From contig JAMFRP010000026.1 of NCBI GenBank assembly GCA_026224775.1, positions 248,001 to 312,000 on the forward strand: a stretch of 64,000 nt of DNA, read 5' to 3'. The DNA is from Bacteroidota bacterium (GTDB lineage: Bacteria; Bacteroidota; Bacteroidia; Sphingobacteriales; Sphingobacteriaceae). Positions 45,625 through 52,419 of this stretch are shown here, in pieces (the first letter of the stretch is position 1; each line of letters starts with the position of its first letter). A program made the position numbers and the translations under genes. The notes under the pieces are model-generated. The model was not told where the DNA came from. It worked only from the letters and a program-made list of their open reading frames with translations, and ran no database searches.

Positions 45625-46545
45625 TTATCGTGTGTATTTAGTTAAATATTCATTCATTCGTTCATTCTTAGGTAGCTGAGCAAGCAGGTACTGCCATTGC
45701 TTATGATCCAGGTAAGTATTTATATCCAGCATGCGCGGCACCATTGCTGGCAGTTTACCGGTAAATGGATTTTTCATCAAACCATATTTCCTAACCAATC
45801 TTGCTTTACCTGGTAGCTGCTGTATCATCCGCAGATCACTAAACTGTTGTAGCCAATTTTGGTGCATGATATTGATTGCGTTTTCTGCCGGTTTATTATT
45901 TTCGGCTTTAGTTTTTTCTCTTGCCTGTTGGTTTTGGACCAGCTGGGCCCGCAGTATGGCAATGTTGGTTTTAAACGATTCATTATATCGGGTATCATCA
46001 GGTAATATCTTTTCAGGGAGCAATGGCTGGCTGCTATGCATCTTAAATTCTTCGTTTTGATTAGAATTGATTTCCGCGGCCACAAAGTCCCGTTCCTGAT
46101 CATACACATTCAGGCAATGAAGGATAATTTGACCATCAAACCTATCGTACAATTGGCCATATTTGCCTGTTTTAATACCTTCAAAGCATAATTTAAAGTC
46201 TTCCGGCTTCAGATGGGTATAATGCTTTACAATCAATCCTACGGTTTCTGTAACCTGAGCAGCATTCATGGTTTTACCTACATTAACAAATTGTGTTACA
46301 TCCGAAACCATGATGTTTACCAATGCTCGTACGACCAAATCATTTCCGAATGCCCTGGTAATTCCTCCAAGGTTAAGGCTTTTAGCTACAAATGCTTCAG
46401 CTATGCTCTTCGTCGAAATACTGGTGTAAAAAGTCTTCGGATTTTTGAGCGAGGTTTTCAACACTGTTATTTCTTTCGATTCTACCGTTGGCAGCGTTAG
46501 GCTTGGCGAAGTTAGAGCCGGTATGTTTGGTTTTGCTGATGACAT
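45625..46545 (-). CDS. Phage-type protein of unknown function (replication-associated by position)
   Basis: A 306-residue soluble protein. The body (SIAEAFVAKSLNLGGITRAFGNDLVVRALVNIMVSDVTQFVNVGKTMNAAQVTETVGLIVKHYTHLKPEDFKLCFEGIKTGKYGQLYDRFDGQIILHCLNVYDQERDFVAAEI) resembles a protein found beside replication genes in Bacteroidota prophages (DUF6633-like; assignment from memory). The first ATG makes it overlap the upstream gene by 149 bp in another frame; a downstream GTG (46464) would shorten the overlap. Function unknown. Confidence 0.6.
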   Translation of the reverse strand: MSSAKPNIPALTSPSLTLPTVESKEITVLKTSLKNPKTFYTSISTKSIAEAFVAKSLNLGGITRAFGNDLVVRALVNIMVSDVTQFVNVGKTMNAAQVTETVGLIVKHYTHLKPEDFKLCFEGIKTGKYGQLYDRFDGQIILHCLNVYDQERDFVAAEINSNQNEEFKMHSSQPLLPEKILPDDTRYNESFKTNIAILRAQLVQNQQAREKTKAENNKPAENAINIMHQNWLQQFSDLRMIQQLPGKARLVRKYGLMKNPFTGKLPAMVPRMLDINTYLDHKQWQYLLAQLPKNERMNEYLTKYTR

Positions 46546-47413
46546 GGTTGTTTAATTGTTGTAATTTTTCACGATTTAGTTCTGATGGTACCCAGTAGTA
46601 AAAGTTTTCCGCTATTTCTTTCCACGGCGGCATCCTGGTCTCGTAATTGTCCTTTTTGGTTGCATAAAACTTCTCAAAAAGCTTTTCCCGTTGGTCGTAT
46701 AGCGGCTTTTTATCTTCTTCCAGGATATCGGCAAACTTTATATCTGGATATCTCGATATCAATTCTGGTGACAGGTGAAACCGGATCACATTCCACCAAT
46801 GGGCCGTTTCTGATACCTTTTCGGCCGCCTCCTCAAAACTGGGTAATGGTTTCTTTTCTTTTTGCGCGGAGCTTTTTTCTTTTTCTGTTAAAAAAGCGTG
46901 TTCAGGGAACGCTATATTGGCTGTTTCATCCCTATTGGCTTCCTCAATTTTCGCGGTACGCCTATTAACATTAACATCAACATCTCCTAAGTTTAAAGTA
47001 GAAGTTCTAAGTTCTAAGTTTAAGGGCGTACTACCACCATTTTTACACGGTTCTTGCACCGTGTTTGCACCGTGCAAAACAGGTGCAGGTATGGTACTTA
47101 GTTGTTCGTTAACATGTACGTCTTGATGCTTTTTGAAGTTAATTATCTGTATAGCGGCAAATTGTTCGCCGTTTACTTGTGTCTTGTAACGGATTACAAA
47201 ATTTTTGCTTACTAACTTATTTAGAGCAGTCTCTATGTTTAAATTGTCGTAAGGCATCAGCTCAGATTTTAAACGCTTTGGGCGGTCTTCCAACCGTCCT
47301 TCCCGATCGGCCCAGCACCATAAACCCTGGAAGAATATTCGTATCAATGGTGGTAATTCAGCCAGATCTTCATTCTTAAAAAAGCTAGGTTTTAAATATC
47401 TCTTTCTCGGCAT
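46397..47413 (-). CDS. Replisome-organiser-like / Lin1244-type DNA-binding protein
   Basis: A 338-residue protein. The N-terminal ~110 residues (KRYLKPSFFKNEDLAELPPLIRIFFQGLWCWADREGRLEDRPKRLKSELMPYDNLNIETALNKLVSKNFVIRYKTQVNGEQFAAIQIINFKKHQ) are the winged-helix Lin1244/DnaD-like domain seen in phage replication proteins. A variable linker and a C-terminal region (PPWKEIAENFYYWVPSELNREKLQQLNNHV) follow. It probably recruits the host replisome after induction. Its 3' end overlaps the next gene by 149 bp. Confidence 0.72.
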   Translation of the reverse strand: MPRKRYLKPSFFKNEDLAELPPLIRIFFQGLWCWADREGRLEDRPKRLKSELMPYDNLNIETALNKLVSKNFVIRYKTQVNGEQFAAIQIINFKKHQDVHVNEQLSTIPAPVLHGANTVQEPCKNGGSTPLNLELRTSTLNLGDVDVNVNRRTAKIEEANRDETANIAFPEHAFLTEKEKSSAQKEKKPLPSFEEAAEKVSETAHWWNVIRFHLSPELISRYPDIKFADILEEDKKPLYDQREKLFEKFYATKKDNYETRMPPWKEIAENFYYWVPSELNREKLQQLNNHVISKTKHTGSNFAKPNAANGRIERNNSVENLAQKSEDFLHQYFDEEHS

Positions 47414-47557
47414 TTGGTATAATTAATTAGATGTATTTGGGTTTATCAATAGGTAATAAACTGCTTATTCAATAGTTTTGCAATGGTGTTACCAACCTTC
47501 GTTATGCTTAATGTTTCTCAGCAGACTTTTGTACAATAAATTTCATGTGTTTTGGGG

Positions 47558-48046
47558 TTAATTAGATGACCTTAAAAAGTATTCTTTGAACCGCTTCTCA
47601 TTTTTAACCACCCAAACAGTATTGATGTCTAATCCATGATGTTTGCGCAGGATAGGGATGTAGGTTCTTAATTCCTGCGTACCTACAATTTTTAATACAC
47701 TTTGCACGGTAAGGCGCTTGCCATCCAAAAGCAATTGTCTTATCTGGCTCATGTGATCGTTATTCACTTCCATTCCACCATCCGTAGCAATCTTGTCAAA
47801 CTTGGCGCAGGTAGGCCAATTAGCCTTGTGATCAGTTGCAGGGCCATTCGTAATAGTTCGCAGATCGCATTTATAAAAGTTCTTTGAGCCGTTACCCTTC
47901 GAAAGTAAATGCTTGCAAGCTTTACACTTGCTGCTATCCGGCCCAGCACCAAACACTGCAATGCATGGATTTATATTAAAACTTCCCGACCGGTTTTTAA
48001 GCGGTATTACCAAGCTTGGTTCCTGTTCTCCGAATAAGTTTGTCAT
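47558..48046 (-). CDS. Zn-ribbon-like phage protein
   Basis: A 162-residue protein with Cys residues in a metal-binding layout (INPCIAVFGAGPDSSKCKACKHLLSKGNGSKNFYKCDLR...WPTCAKFDKI): CxxC plus outlying Cys. The C-terminal part (SQIRQLLLDGKRLTVQSVLKIVGTQELRTYIPILRKHHGLDINTVWV) looks like a winged-helix. It is an early leftward gene between the tRNA-like RNA and the replication gene. DNA binding is likely; target unknown. Confidence 0.6.
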   Translation of the reverse strand: MTNLFGEQEPSLVIPLKNRSGSFNINPCIAVFGAGPDSSKCKACKHLLSKGNGSKNFYKCDLRTITNGPATDHKANWPTCAKFDKIATDGGMEVNNDHMSQIRQLLLDGKRLTVQSVLKIVGTQELRTYIPILRKHHGLDINTVWVVKNEKRFKEYFLRSSN

Positions 48047-48147
48047 TTGCGTTTTGATTTTTAATTGTTAATAAACCCGGCTTTACATCGCGCGCCACCA
48101 GGTTCAACCTAAACCTTATCACAACTCCCAGCCAGATCGGCCGGTTG

Positions 48148-48258
48148 CGGAATAGAGCGGAATCGAACCGCCGTTTTTCAGCTAACTTTTCACTTCCCGG
48201 TTTGCCATTGCTCCCGGATGGTAGTTCAAGCTATCGCATACCATCATGCTCCTATCCC
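48148..48258 (-). ncRNA. tRNA-like RNA, 111 nt (degenerate tRNA-Ser-like)
   Basis: On the minus strand, GGGATAG at the 5' end pairs with CTATTCC at the 3' end (7-bp acceptor, one G-U). A T-arm GCGG-TTCGATT-CCGC carries the exact GGTTCGATTCC box, and a short D-arm GCAT-GATGGT-ATGC lies in place. A GATAG/CTACC stem with one mismatch carries a 6-nt loop CTTGAA (UGA in the anticodon position). About 47 nt fill the variable region, far longer than in tRNA-Ser. CCA is not encoded (CAA follows). It may be a decayed tRNA or a tRNA mimic. Confidence 0.5.
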
Positions 48259-48267
48259 TATGTAGCT

Positions 48268-48396
48268 TTAGTTAAATTTAAACCAGGTTTTACTCCCGCC
48301 TGATTCCTTTGTTATTGTTGCCTCAAACTTTTGAAAAGGTTGCAATTGCTCCAGTTCTTTTATCATCACTTCCGATGCGGTAACAAATGCTTTCAT
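48268..48396 (-). CDS. Small early ORF (42 residues)
   Basis: MKAFVTASEVMIKELEQLQPFQ...WFKFN. The ATG overlaps the stop of the HTH gene by one base (TAATG), so translation is coupled to it. Mixed helix and strand pattern; no family recognised. It ends 10 bp before the tRNA-like RNA. Confidence 0.5.
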   Translation of the reverse strand: MKAFVTASEVMIKELEQLQPFQKFEATITKESGGSKTWFKFN

Positions 48397-48611
48397 TACA
48401 ATTCTTTTGTTAGCAGGTTGTCAATGGTTATCTCAAAATATTTAGCAATTGCAATTAATCGGTTATAATGTGGTTCGCCACGACCTTCCTCATATGAGCC
48501 CCAGGTGCCGCGTTTAATTATTAAGTCATCAGCTACTTTTTCCTGCGTTAATTCCTTTTGTTTCCGAAGTATCTTGATGTTTTTGGCGAAATAGTTAGTC
48601 ATATTGTCCAA
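48396..48611 (-). CDS. Small XRE-family helix-turn-helix regulator
   Basis: A 71-residue protein, essentially one HTH_3 domain: IKILRKQKELTQEKVADDLIIKRGTWGSYEEGRGEPHYNRLIAIAKYFEITIDNLL. It likely binds an operator in the element. It overlaps the 3' end of the HD gene by 17 bp and is coupled to the next small ORF. Confidence 0.8.
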   Translation of the reverse strand: MDNMTNYFAKNIKILRKQKELTQEKVADDLIIKRGTWGSYEEGRGEPHYNRLIAIAKYFEITIDNLLTKEL

Positions 48612-49149
48612 ACTCTTCTTTAAGTAAAGTCAATAGCATCTCTCTTATAGGCGCACCGCCACGCTCGTTCCTTATCTCCTGGAATAGTTTTAAAAATTTG
48701 CTTGCCTTTTTATGATGATGGGCATGCTCAATGGTCAGGGCATTCAAATCATATGGTTTAATCAGCTCTAAAAGGTTATAATCAACTCCATATTTATTAA
48801 AAATGATTCTGCCAAACTTCTCTTCAATCGGGCCATACAAAGGCGCAAGGATTACTTTAAGTGGCTTTATCACGTCTCCGAGATATGCTTCGGGCGTATC
48901 GTGTAAAAGCGCAACAGGCTTAAGAGGTATTGGTGCCAAATGCCAAACCAAAAGAGTATGTAATGCAACAGAATGGAAGTTTGAAGTTTGTCCCCCAAAC
49001 CGTGCTATATTCGATAATCCAGTTGCTATATCCGGTAAAGTGAACATATCGGGTTCCGGATCATGTAAGCTGATCAGTAAACCGGATGAAGAATTAAAAA
49101 ATCCGTCGCTGCTCAAATGCACCGGGTACAATACTTTATTATTAGTCAT
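48595..49149 (-). CDS. HD-domain phosphohydrolase (YfbR-like)
   Basis: A 184-residue protein with an HD metal site: RFGGQTSNFHSVALHTLLV, ALLHDTPEAYLGDVIKPLK (HD, then the far Asp) and the AHHHKKASKF region. The pattern matches phage-borne HD proteins related to 5'-deoxynucleotidases (YfbR). It could adjust dNMP pools during replication. It is an early leftward gene. Confidence 0.75.
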   Translation of the reverse strand: MTNNKVLYPVHLSSDGFFNSSSGLLISLHDPEPDMFTLPDIATGLSNIARFGGQTSNFHSVALHTLLVWHLAPIPLKPVALLHDTPEAYLGDVIKPLKVILAPLYGPIEEKFGRIIFNKYGVDYNLLELIKPYDLNALTIEHAHHHKKASKFLKLFQEIRNERGGAPIREMLLTLLKEEFGQYD

Positions 49150-49206
49150 TGATATATAATTAATTAGGTGTTTTGAGATGATTTTGCTTTCTGTTAGCGT
49201 ATTTGT

Positions 49207-49341
49207 TTAGCAAAGCAGCTTTATGACAACTGCTATAAAACCGATTAGTATTCCAAATGATGCCAATGCATCCATCAGGTTAGCCCTATTCTCAGCAGCT
49301 TGTTCTGCTGAAATTTCAGATTTAAAGCGGTTGCGTTCCAT
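49207..49341 (-). CDS. Small membrane ORF 1 (44 residues)
   Basis: MERNRFKSEISAEQAAENRA... followed by one transmembrane helix (FGILIGFIAVVIKLL) and a C-terminal Cys. It starts 3 bp after the next small membrane ORF, so the two look coupled. Unknown function; could be a superinfection or host-membrane factor. Confidence 0.45.
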   Translation of the reverse strand: MERNRFKSEISAEQAAENRANLMDALASFGILIGFIAVVIKLLC

Positions 49342-49344
49342 AAC

Positions 49345-49515
49345 TTATTTTTTTAATAAGCGTTTTGCGCCCAAGCGAATAAAGTAGCTTATATTCAAAA
49401 CCACTCTTTTGATGATGATTGAAGCAATTACAATCGTAACTGCCAGTTCGATAAGTGCAATGGCTAGCTGAAAGCCCTCCATCCTGGTTAAAATGTCTTT
49501 TAATGTGTGCATCAT
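49345..49515 (-). CDS. Small membrane ORF 2 (56 residues)
   Basis: MMHTLKDILTRMEGFQ, then a transmembrane helix (LAIALIELAVTIVIASIII) and a basic tail (KRVVLNISYFIRLGAKRLLKK). Two adjacent ATG codons (49515 and 49512). It lies 13 bp after the next early gene and 3 bp before ORF 1. Unknown function. Confidence 0.45.
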   Translation of the reverse strand: MMHTLKDILTRMEGFQLAIALIELAVTIVIASIIIKRVVLNISYFIRLGAKRLLKK

Positions 49516-49528
49516 TATTGTGTTTATA

Positions 49529-49729
49529 TTATTTGTTTAAATACTTTTTCTCTAATGCTTCCAGTTCTGCCATTTCAGGTGCGAACATCTTATCAACTTT
49601 TCTCTGCTCATAAAGCCGTTGCTTCGGGCAATATTGTATCGCTTTCATATGTAGCTTTTGCTGTGCGGTTAAGCGTTTGGGCTTCTCTGCATTATTAGGG
49701 CTTGATATGTAGGCTATATGCATCGACAT
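49529..49729 (-). CDS. Small basic early protein
   Basis: A 66-residue protein (MSMHIAYISSPNNAEKPKRLTAQQKLHMKAIQYCPKQRLYEQRKVDKMFAPEMAELEALEKKYLNK), basic and helical. It starts 4 bp after the Cro-like stop. No family recognised. Confidence 0.5.
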   Translation of the reverse strand: MSMHIAYISSPNNAEKPKRLTAQQKLHMKAIQYCPKQRLYEQRKVDKMFAPEMAELEALEKKYLNK

Positions 49730-49733
49730 TGCA

Positions 49734-49952
49734 TTACTCAGTTAAAAGTTCTTCTTTAGATATATTAAGCTCCTCGCTGAGGATCTGTAAAACTTGTGCA
49801 CGGGTTAGTTTATCATCATTTGCATTCAACCAGCGCTGTAATGTCAGATAGCTAATCTTCAATTCAAATTGCAGCCTGTTCTTTACATAAAGCCCTTTTT
49901 TGACAGCCTCTATTACCTCTGGTTTTAACTTAATTATAGTTGTGATTGCCAT
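49734..49952 (-). CDS. Cro-like helix-turn-helix regulator
   Basis: A 72-residue protein with VIEAVKKGLYVKNRLQFELKISYLTLQRWLNANDDKLTRAQVLQILSEELNISKEELLTE, a helix-turn-helix with two recognition-type helices. It is the first leftward gene, divergent from the repressor across the operator region, the position of Cro in lambda-like switches. Confidence 0.7.
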   Translation of the reverse strand: MAITTIIKLKPEVIEAVKKGLYVKNRLQFELKISYLTLQRWLNANDDKLTRAQVLQILSEELNISKEELLTE

Positions 49953-49966
49953 TCTGATTAATTATG

Positions 49967-50042
49967 TTTGATATATCAAACTTGTTATGACAAATATATA
50001 TAACGTATGTTATAATTCATGGCATTAAATAACAAAAGTTAT
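49967..50042. promoter_or_regulatory. Immunity-region operators and leftward early promoter
   Basis: Two sites share the form ATAAC-N4-GTTAT: ATAACGTATGTTAT (50000-50013) and ATAACAAAAGTTAT (50029-50042), 29 bp apart. A minus-strand TATATTTG (49991-49998) is a -7 box for the Cro-like gene, touching the first site. TTTGATATATCAAA (49967-49980) is a perfect palindrome at the expected transcript start. Together they form a divergent switch. Confidence 0.7.
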
Positions 50043-50071
50043 AAAATAAGTTATAGTTAACTGTAAATCAA

Positions 50072-50806
50072 GTGAATAAAATTCAAGAAAGATTTATTGA
50101 AGTGCGTAAAAAGCTTCGATTGAGCCAGTCTGAAATGGCCGTTAAGGCTCAGGTGAAACAAAGTCAGATTTCTCAAATCGAAACTGGTGCACGAAATATA
50201 ACGTATGGTATATTGGTTCAGTTGGAAGATAACTTAAAAATAAACAGGAAATGGCTCGAATCTGGAGAGGGTGATATGTTTATAGCGTCTGTAAATAATA
50301 TTATAAACAGTGAACATAATAACAACCGTGATAAAAAGTTAGGTGAACCCGAAACGGAATATAGAATGAGGGAGATGAAGGAGGTAAAATCTAATCAGGT
50401 GCCTATCTACGACGTCGAATTTTCTGCTGGAATTATGACCAGCCTAATTGAGAATCGGGATAATCATTTTCCGGTGGGCTATCTATCCATTCCTGAAGTT
50501 AATGGTTGTGATGCTATTATCCGGGCCAAAGGTGATAGTATGGCCGATAGAATTAACGACGGGGACTGGATCGGAATTAAGCGCATGGATTTAAACGAAT
50601 GGTTTCCTATGGGCTATATCTATGCTATAGAAACCGAGCAGGCTCAAATTATAAAATATATTAAGCAGGGGGCAACATCCGACATGCTAAAAATTGTATC
50701 GCACAACACATTTTATGAGGAAGAAGAAATCCCGCGGAATATCATCAAAGAATTATGGAGCGTGCGAACAGTATTGCCTTTTAGTAAAATCGAAACCTTG
50801 ATATAA
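50072..50806 (+). CDS. CI-type repressor (XRE HTH + S24 self-cleaving peptidase)
   Basis: A 244-residue protein from a GTG start. HTH at about 8-62 (RFIEVRKKLRLSQSEMAVKAQVKQSQISQIETGARNITYG). The C-terminal S24 domain has the Ala-Gly cleavage site in EFSAG (119-120), the nucleophile in AKGDSM (Ser156) and the general-base Lys in IIKYI (Lys195). Such repressors are inactivated by RecA-stimulated self-cleavage after DNA damage, so the element should be SOS-inducible. It lies to the right of the operators and is followed by a second HTH gene. Confidence 0.88.
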   Translation: MNKIQERFIEVRKKLRLSQSEMAVKAQVKQSQISQIETGARNITYGILVQLEDNLKINRKWLESGEGDMFIASVNNIINSEHNNNRDKKLGEPETEYRMREMKEVKSNQVPIYDVEFSAGIMTSLIENRDNHFPVGYLSIPEVNGCDAIIRAKGDSMADRINDGDWIGIKRMDLNEWFPMGYIYAIETEQAQIIKYIKQGATSDMLKIVSHNTFYEEEEIPRNIIKELWSVRTVLPFSKIETLI

Positions 50807-50825
50807 ATTGAAAGATGAGAATAAA

Positions 50826-51281
50826 ATGGCATTAACAAAACCACAAGATAACCCTTCATGGAAATCAAGCAGGGTGCCGGGGAAGATAAATGATAATGAG
50901 CATGGCCAGCGCCTGAAGTTTTTCCGCAAAACCCTGGATAAAACCCAACCCGATCTTGCCGTGGAACTGAATATTAGTATAGCTATGGTAAGCAAATATG
51001 AAAACGGCACGCATTACATCCCAAATGAAGTTCCAAGGTACTTGCACAAAAAATACGACATGAATTATAGTTGGTTTTTTGATGGTGTAGGGAAAATAAC
51101 CGTTAATGCCACAGAAAAGAAATCTATGTTGGTTGATATTAACAGCCTTCAGGATATTCAAATGATGCAAAGCGCTAAAATTACTTCTATGGAAAAAACC
51201 CTCTACAGGTTATTGCAAGAGAATCAGCAACTGACGCTCAGGCTAAATGAATTGGAATCTAAAAGCCATCATAAAGCATAA
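50826..51281 (+). CDS. Second XRE-type regulator with C-terminal coiled coil
   Basis: About 151 residues from the ATG at 50826 (an upstream TTG at 50808 would add six). HTH: GQRLKFFRKTLDKTQPDLAVELNISIAMVSKYENGTHYIPNEVPRYLHKKY. The C-terminus (about 105-150: IQMMQSAKITSMEKTLYRLLQENQQLTLRLNELESK) is a coiled coil for oligomerisation. It follows the repressor by 19 bp and is probably co-transcribed. It ends 2 bp before the right subterminal repeat. Confidence 0.75.
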   Translation: MALTKPQDNPSWKSSRVPGKINDNEHGQRLKFFRKTLDKTQPDLAVELNISIAMVSKYENGTHYIPNEVPRYLHKKYDMNYSWFFDGVGKITVNATEKKSMLVDINSLQDIQMMQSAKITSMEKTLYRLLQENQQLTLRLNELESKSHHKA

Positions 51282-51283
51282 CT

Positions 51284-51315
51284 TCGGGACACAATCGGGA
51301 CACATTTTTAAAGCT
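51284..51315 (+). repeat. Right copy of 32-bp subterminal direct repeat
   Basis: Identical to 19452-19483 and in the same direction, with the tandem TCGGGACACA units; similarity continues imperfectly for about 10 bp. It lies 70 bp inside attR, against 38 bp inside attL for the left copy. Confidence 0.8.
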
Positions 51316-51385
51316 ATTCAGATGCTGAAACCAGTAAAAAAGGTACTTATTTCATACTTAAAGCCAGTAAAATACGAAGGTCTTA

Positions 51386-51403
51386 AGCCCCATCATTTAC
51401 CCC
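51386..51403 (+). other. attR core
   Basis: AGCCCCATCATTTACCCC, exact copy of attL. No tRNA structure precedes it, so this is the partial 3' tRNA-His copy left by integration, and it marks the right end of the element. Confidence 0.9.
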
Positions 51404-51432
51404 GTCTTTCATGAAAATGAGGGGCGTTTTTT
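51400..51432 (+). terminator. Displaced original tRNA-His terminator
   Basis: CCCC...GGGG arms with an inner TTTCATGAAA stem, followed by CGTTTTTTG. It directly follows attR, so before integration it would have followed tRNA-His. The stem has an internal loop. Confidence 0.4.
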
Positions 51433-51609
51433 GTTTGTATTGATCCTGTGATAATACCTATCCAAGGCCGAATATCGATCGATGCGCGACACTGCAATTG
51501 CTACCGTTGACTAACTGTGGTTGTATAATCCCTTAAATCGTCTTTTTTTTTCCTTATTATAATGTGATAACTTTACTGTATAACAGTCTGTTAGCATAAT
51601 CCTATAATC

Positions 51610-52407
51610 ATGAATAATTCAATCAGTTTGCCAAAGAAAAGTCAGAAGTTCTTTTTCTTCCTTGTCGTTTTATTGATGGTTTCCTTGTTGTCCATTAAAG
51701 GTTTTGGTCAAAAAACGGTGGATTCGAAACTTGAAAAAATACCGGTAAGCCTGGAACGGGACTATGCATTAAGCGCATTGCCTCCCCATTTGCGTGAGGG
51801 GGCTACCGTTTATTTATTAGATCCTGCAAAAGGCTATTATATGGATAAAAAGGGAACGAATGGATTTATCTGTTTTATTTCCAGAATGGAGTGGGAGTGG
51901 GGAGAGTTCAGGAACGATTATACAATGCCCATTAGCTTCGATGCAGCAGGTGGTAAAGCGATTTTTCCTGTTTACCAGGATGTGGCAGCCATGCGCGCGT
52001 CAGGGAAATTTACAGCGAAGCAAATTAAAGACATAGTGATAGGCCGGATCAGGAAAGGTATATACAAGGCTCCATTAAGGCCCGGAATATCGTACATGTT
52101 GGAACCGGTTATGCGCGGATATCCAGGCGACCCGACTAGTAATAAGATAATGACCATGAGCATGCCTCATTATATGTTTTATGCTCCTTATATGAATAAC
52201 ACCGATATTGGTGCCGACCCAGACCATGGCCCATTTATAGGTAACCCGGATAATACTATTTTAGGAGATAAGAAAGGGCCTTATGGCTATATCATTATGC
52301 CCGCTGGTGAGGTAGAGGCAGCTCAAATAGTAAAAGCGAGTAGTGACTTACTAAAACGGCTTGTCGCCTACAAATCATATTATAAAATAAAAACTATGGG
52401 CATGTAG
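51610..52407 (+). CDS. Secreted protein of unknown function
   Basis: A 265-residue protein with a signal peptide (QKFFFFLVVLLMVSLLSIKGFGQ). The mature part has VSLERDYALSALPPHLREGATVYLLDPAKGYYMDKKGTNGFICFISRMEWEWGEFRNDYTMPISFDAAGGKAIF and a Met/Pro-rich segment (MTMSMPHYMFYAPYMNNTDIGADPDHGPFIGNP). No named family recognised. It is a single gene between the element and a convergent glycosylase gene; periplasmic or surface location is inferred. Confidence 0.65.
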   Translation: MNNSISLPKKSQKFFFFLVVLLMVSLLSIKGFGQKTVDSKLEKIPVSLERDYALSALPPHLREGATVYLLDPAKGYYMDKKGTNGFICFISRMEWEWGEFRNDYTMPISFDAAGGKAIFPVYQDVAAMRASGKFTAKQIKDIVIGRIRKGIYKAPLRPGISYMLEPVMRGYPGDPTSNKIMTMSMPHYMFYAPYMNNTDIGADPDHGPFIGNPDNTILGDKKGPYGYIIMPAGEVEAAQIVKASSDLLKRLVAYKSYYKIKTMGM

Positions 52408-52419
52408 AACTAAAGCTCA

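Noticed and set aside
45625..48046. Head or packaging genes hidden among the early genes
   Set aside because: The three larger proteins here have replication, Zn-binding or unknown features. None shows Walker A/B plus nuclease motifs of a terminase, portal-like helices, or HK97-capsid patterns that I could recognise by eye. A profile search would settle this.
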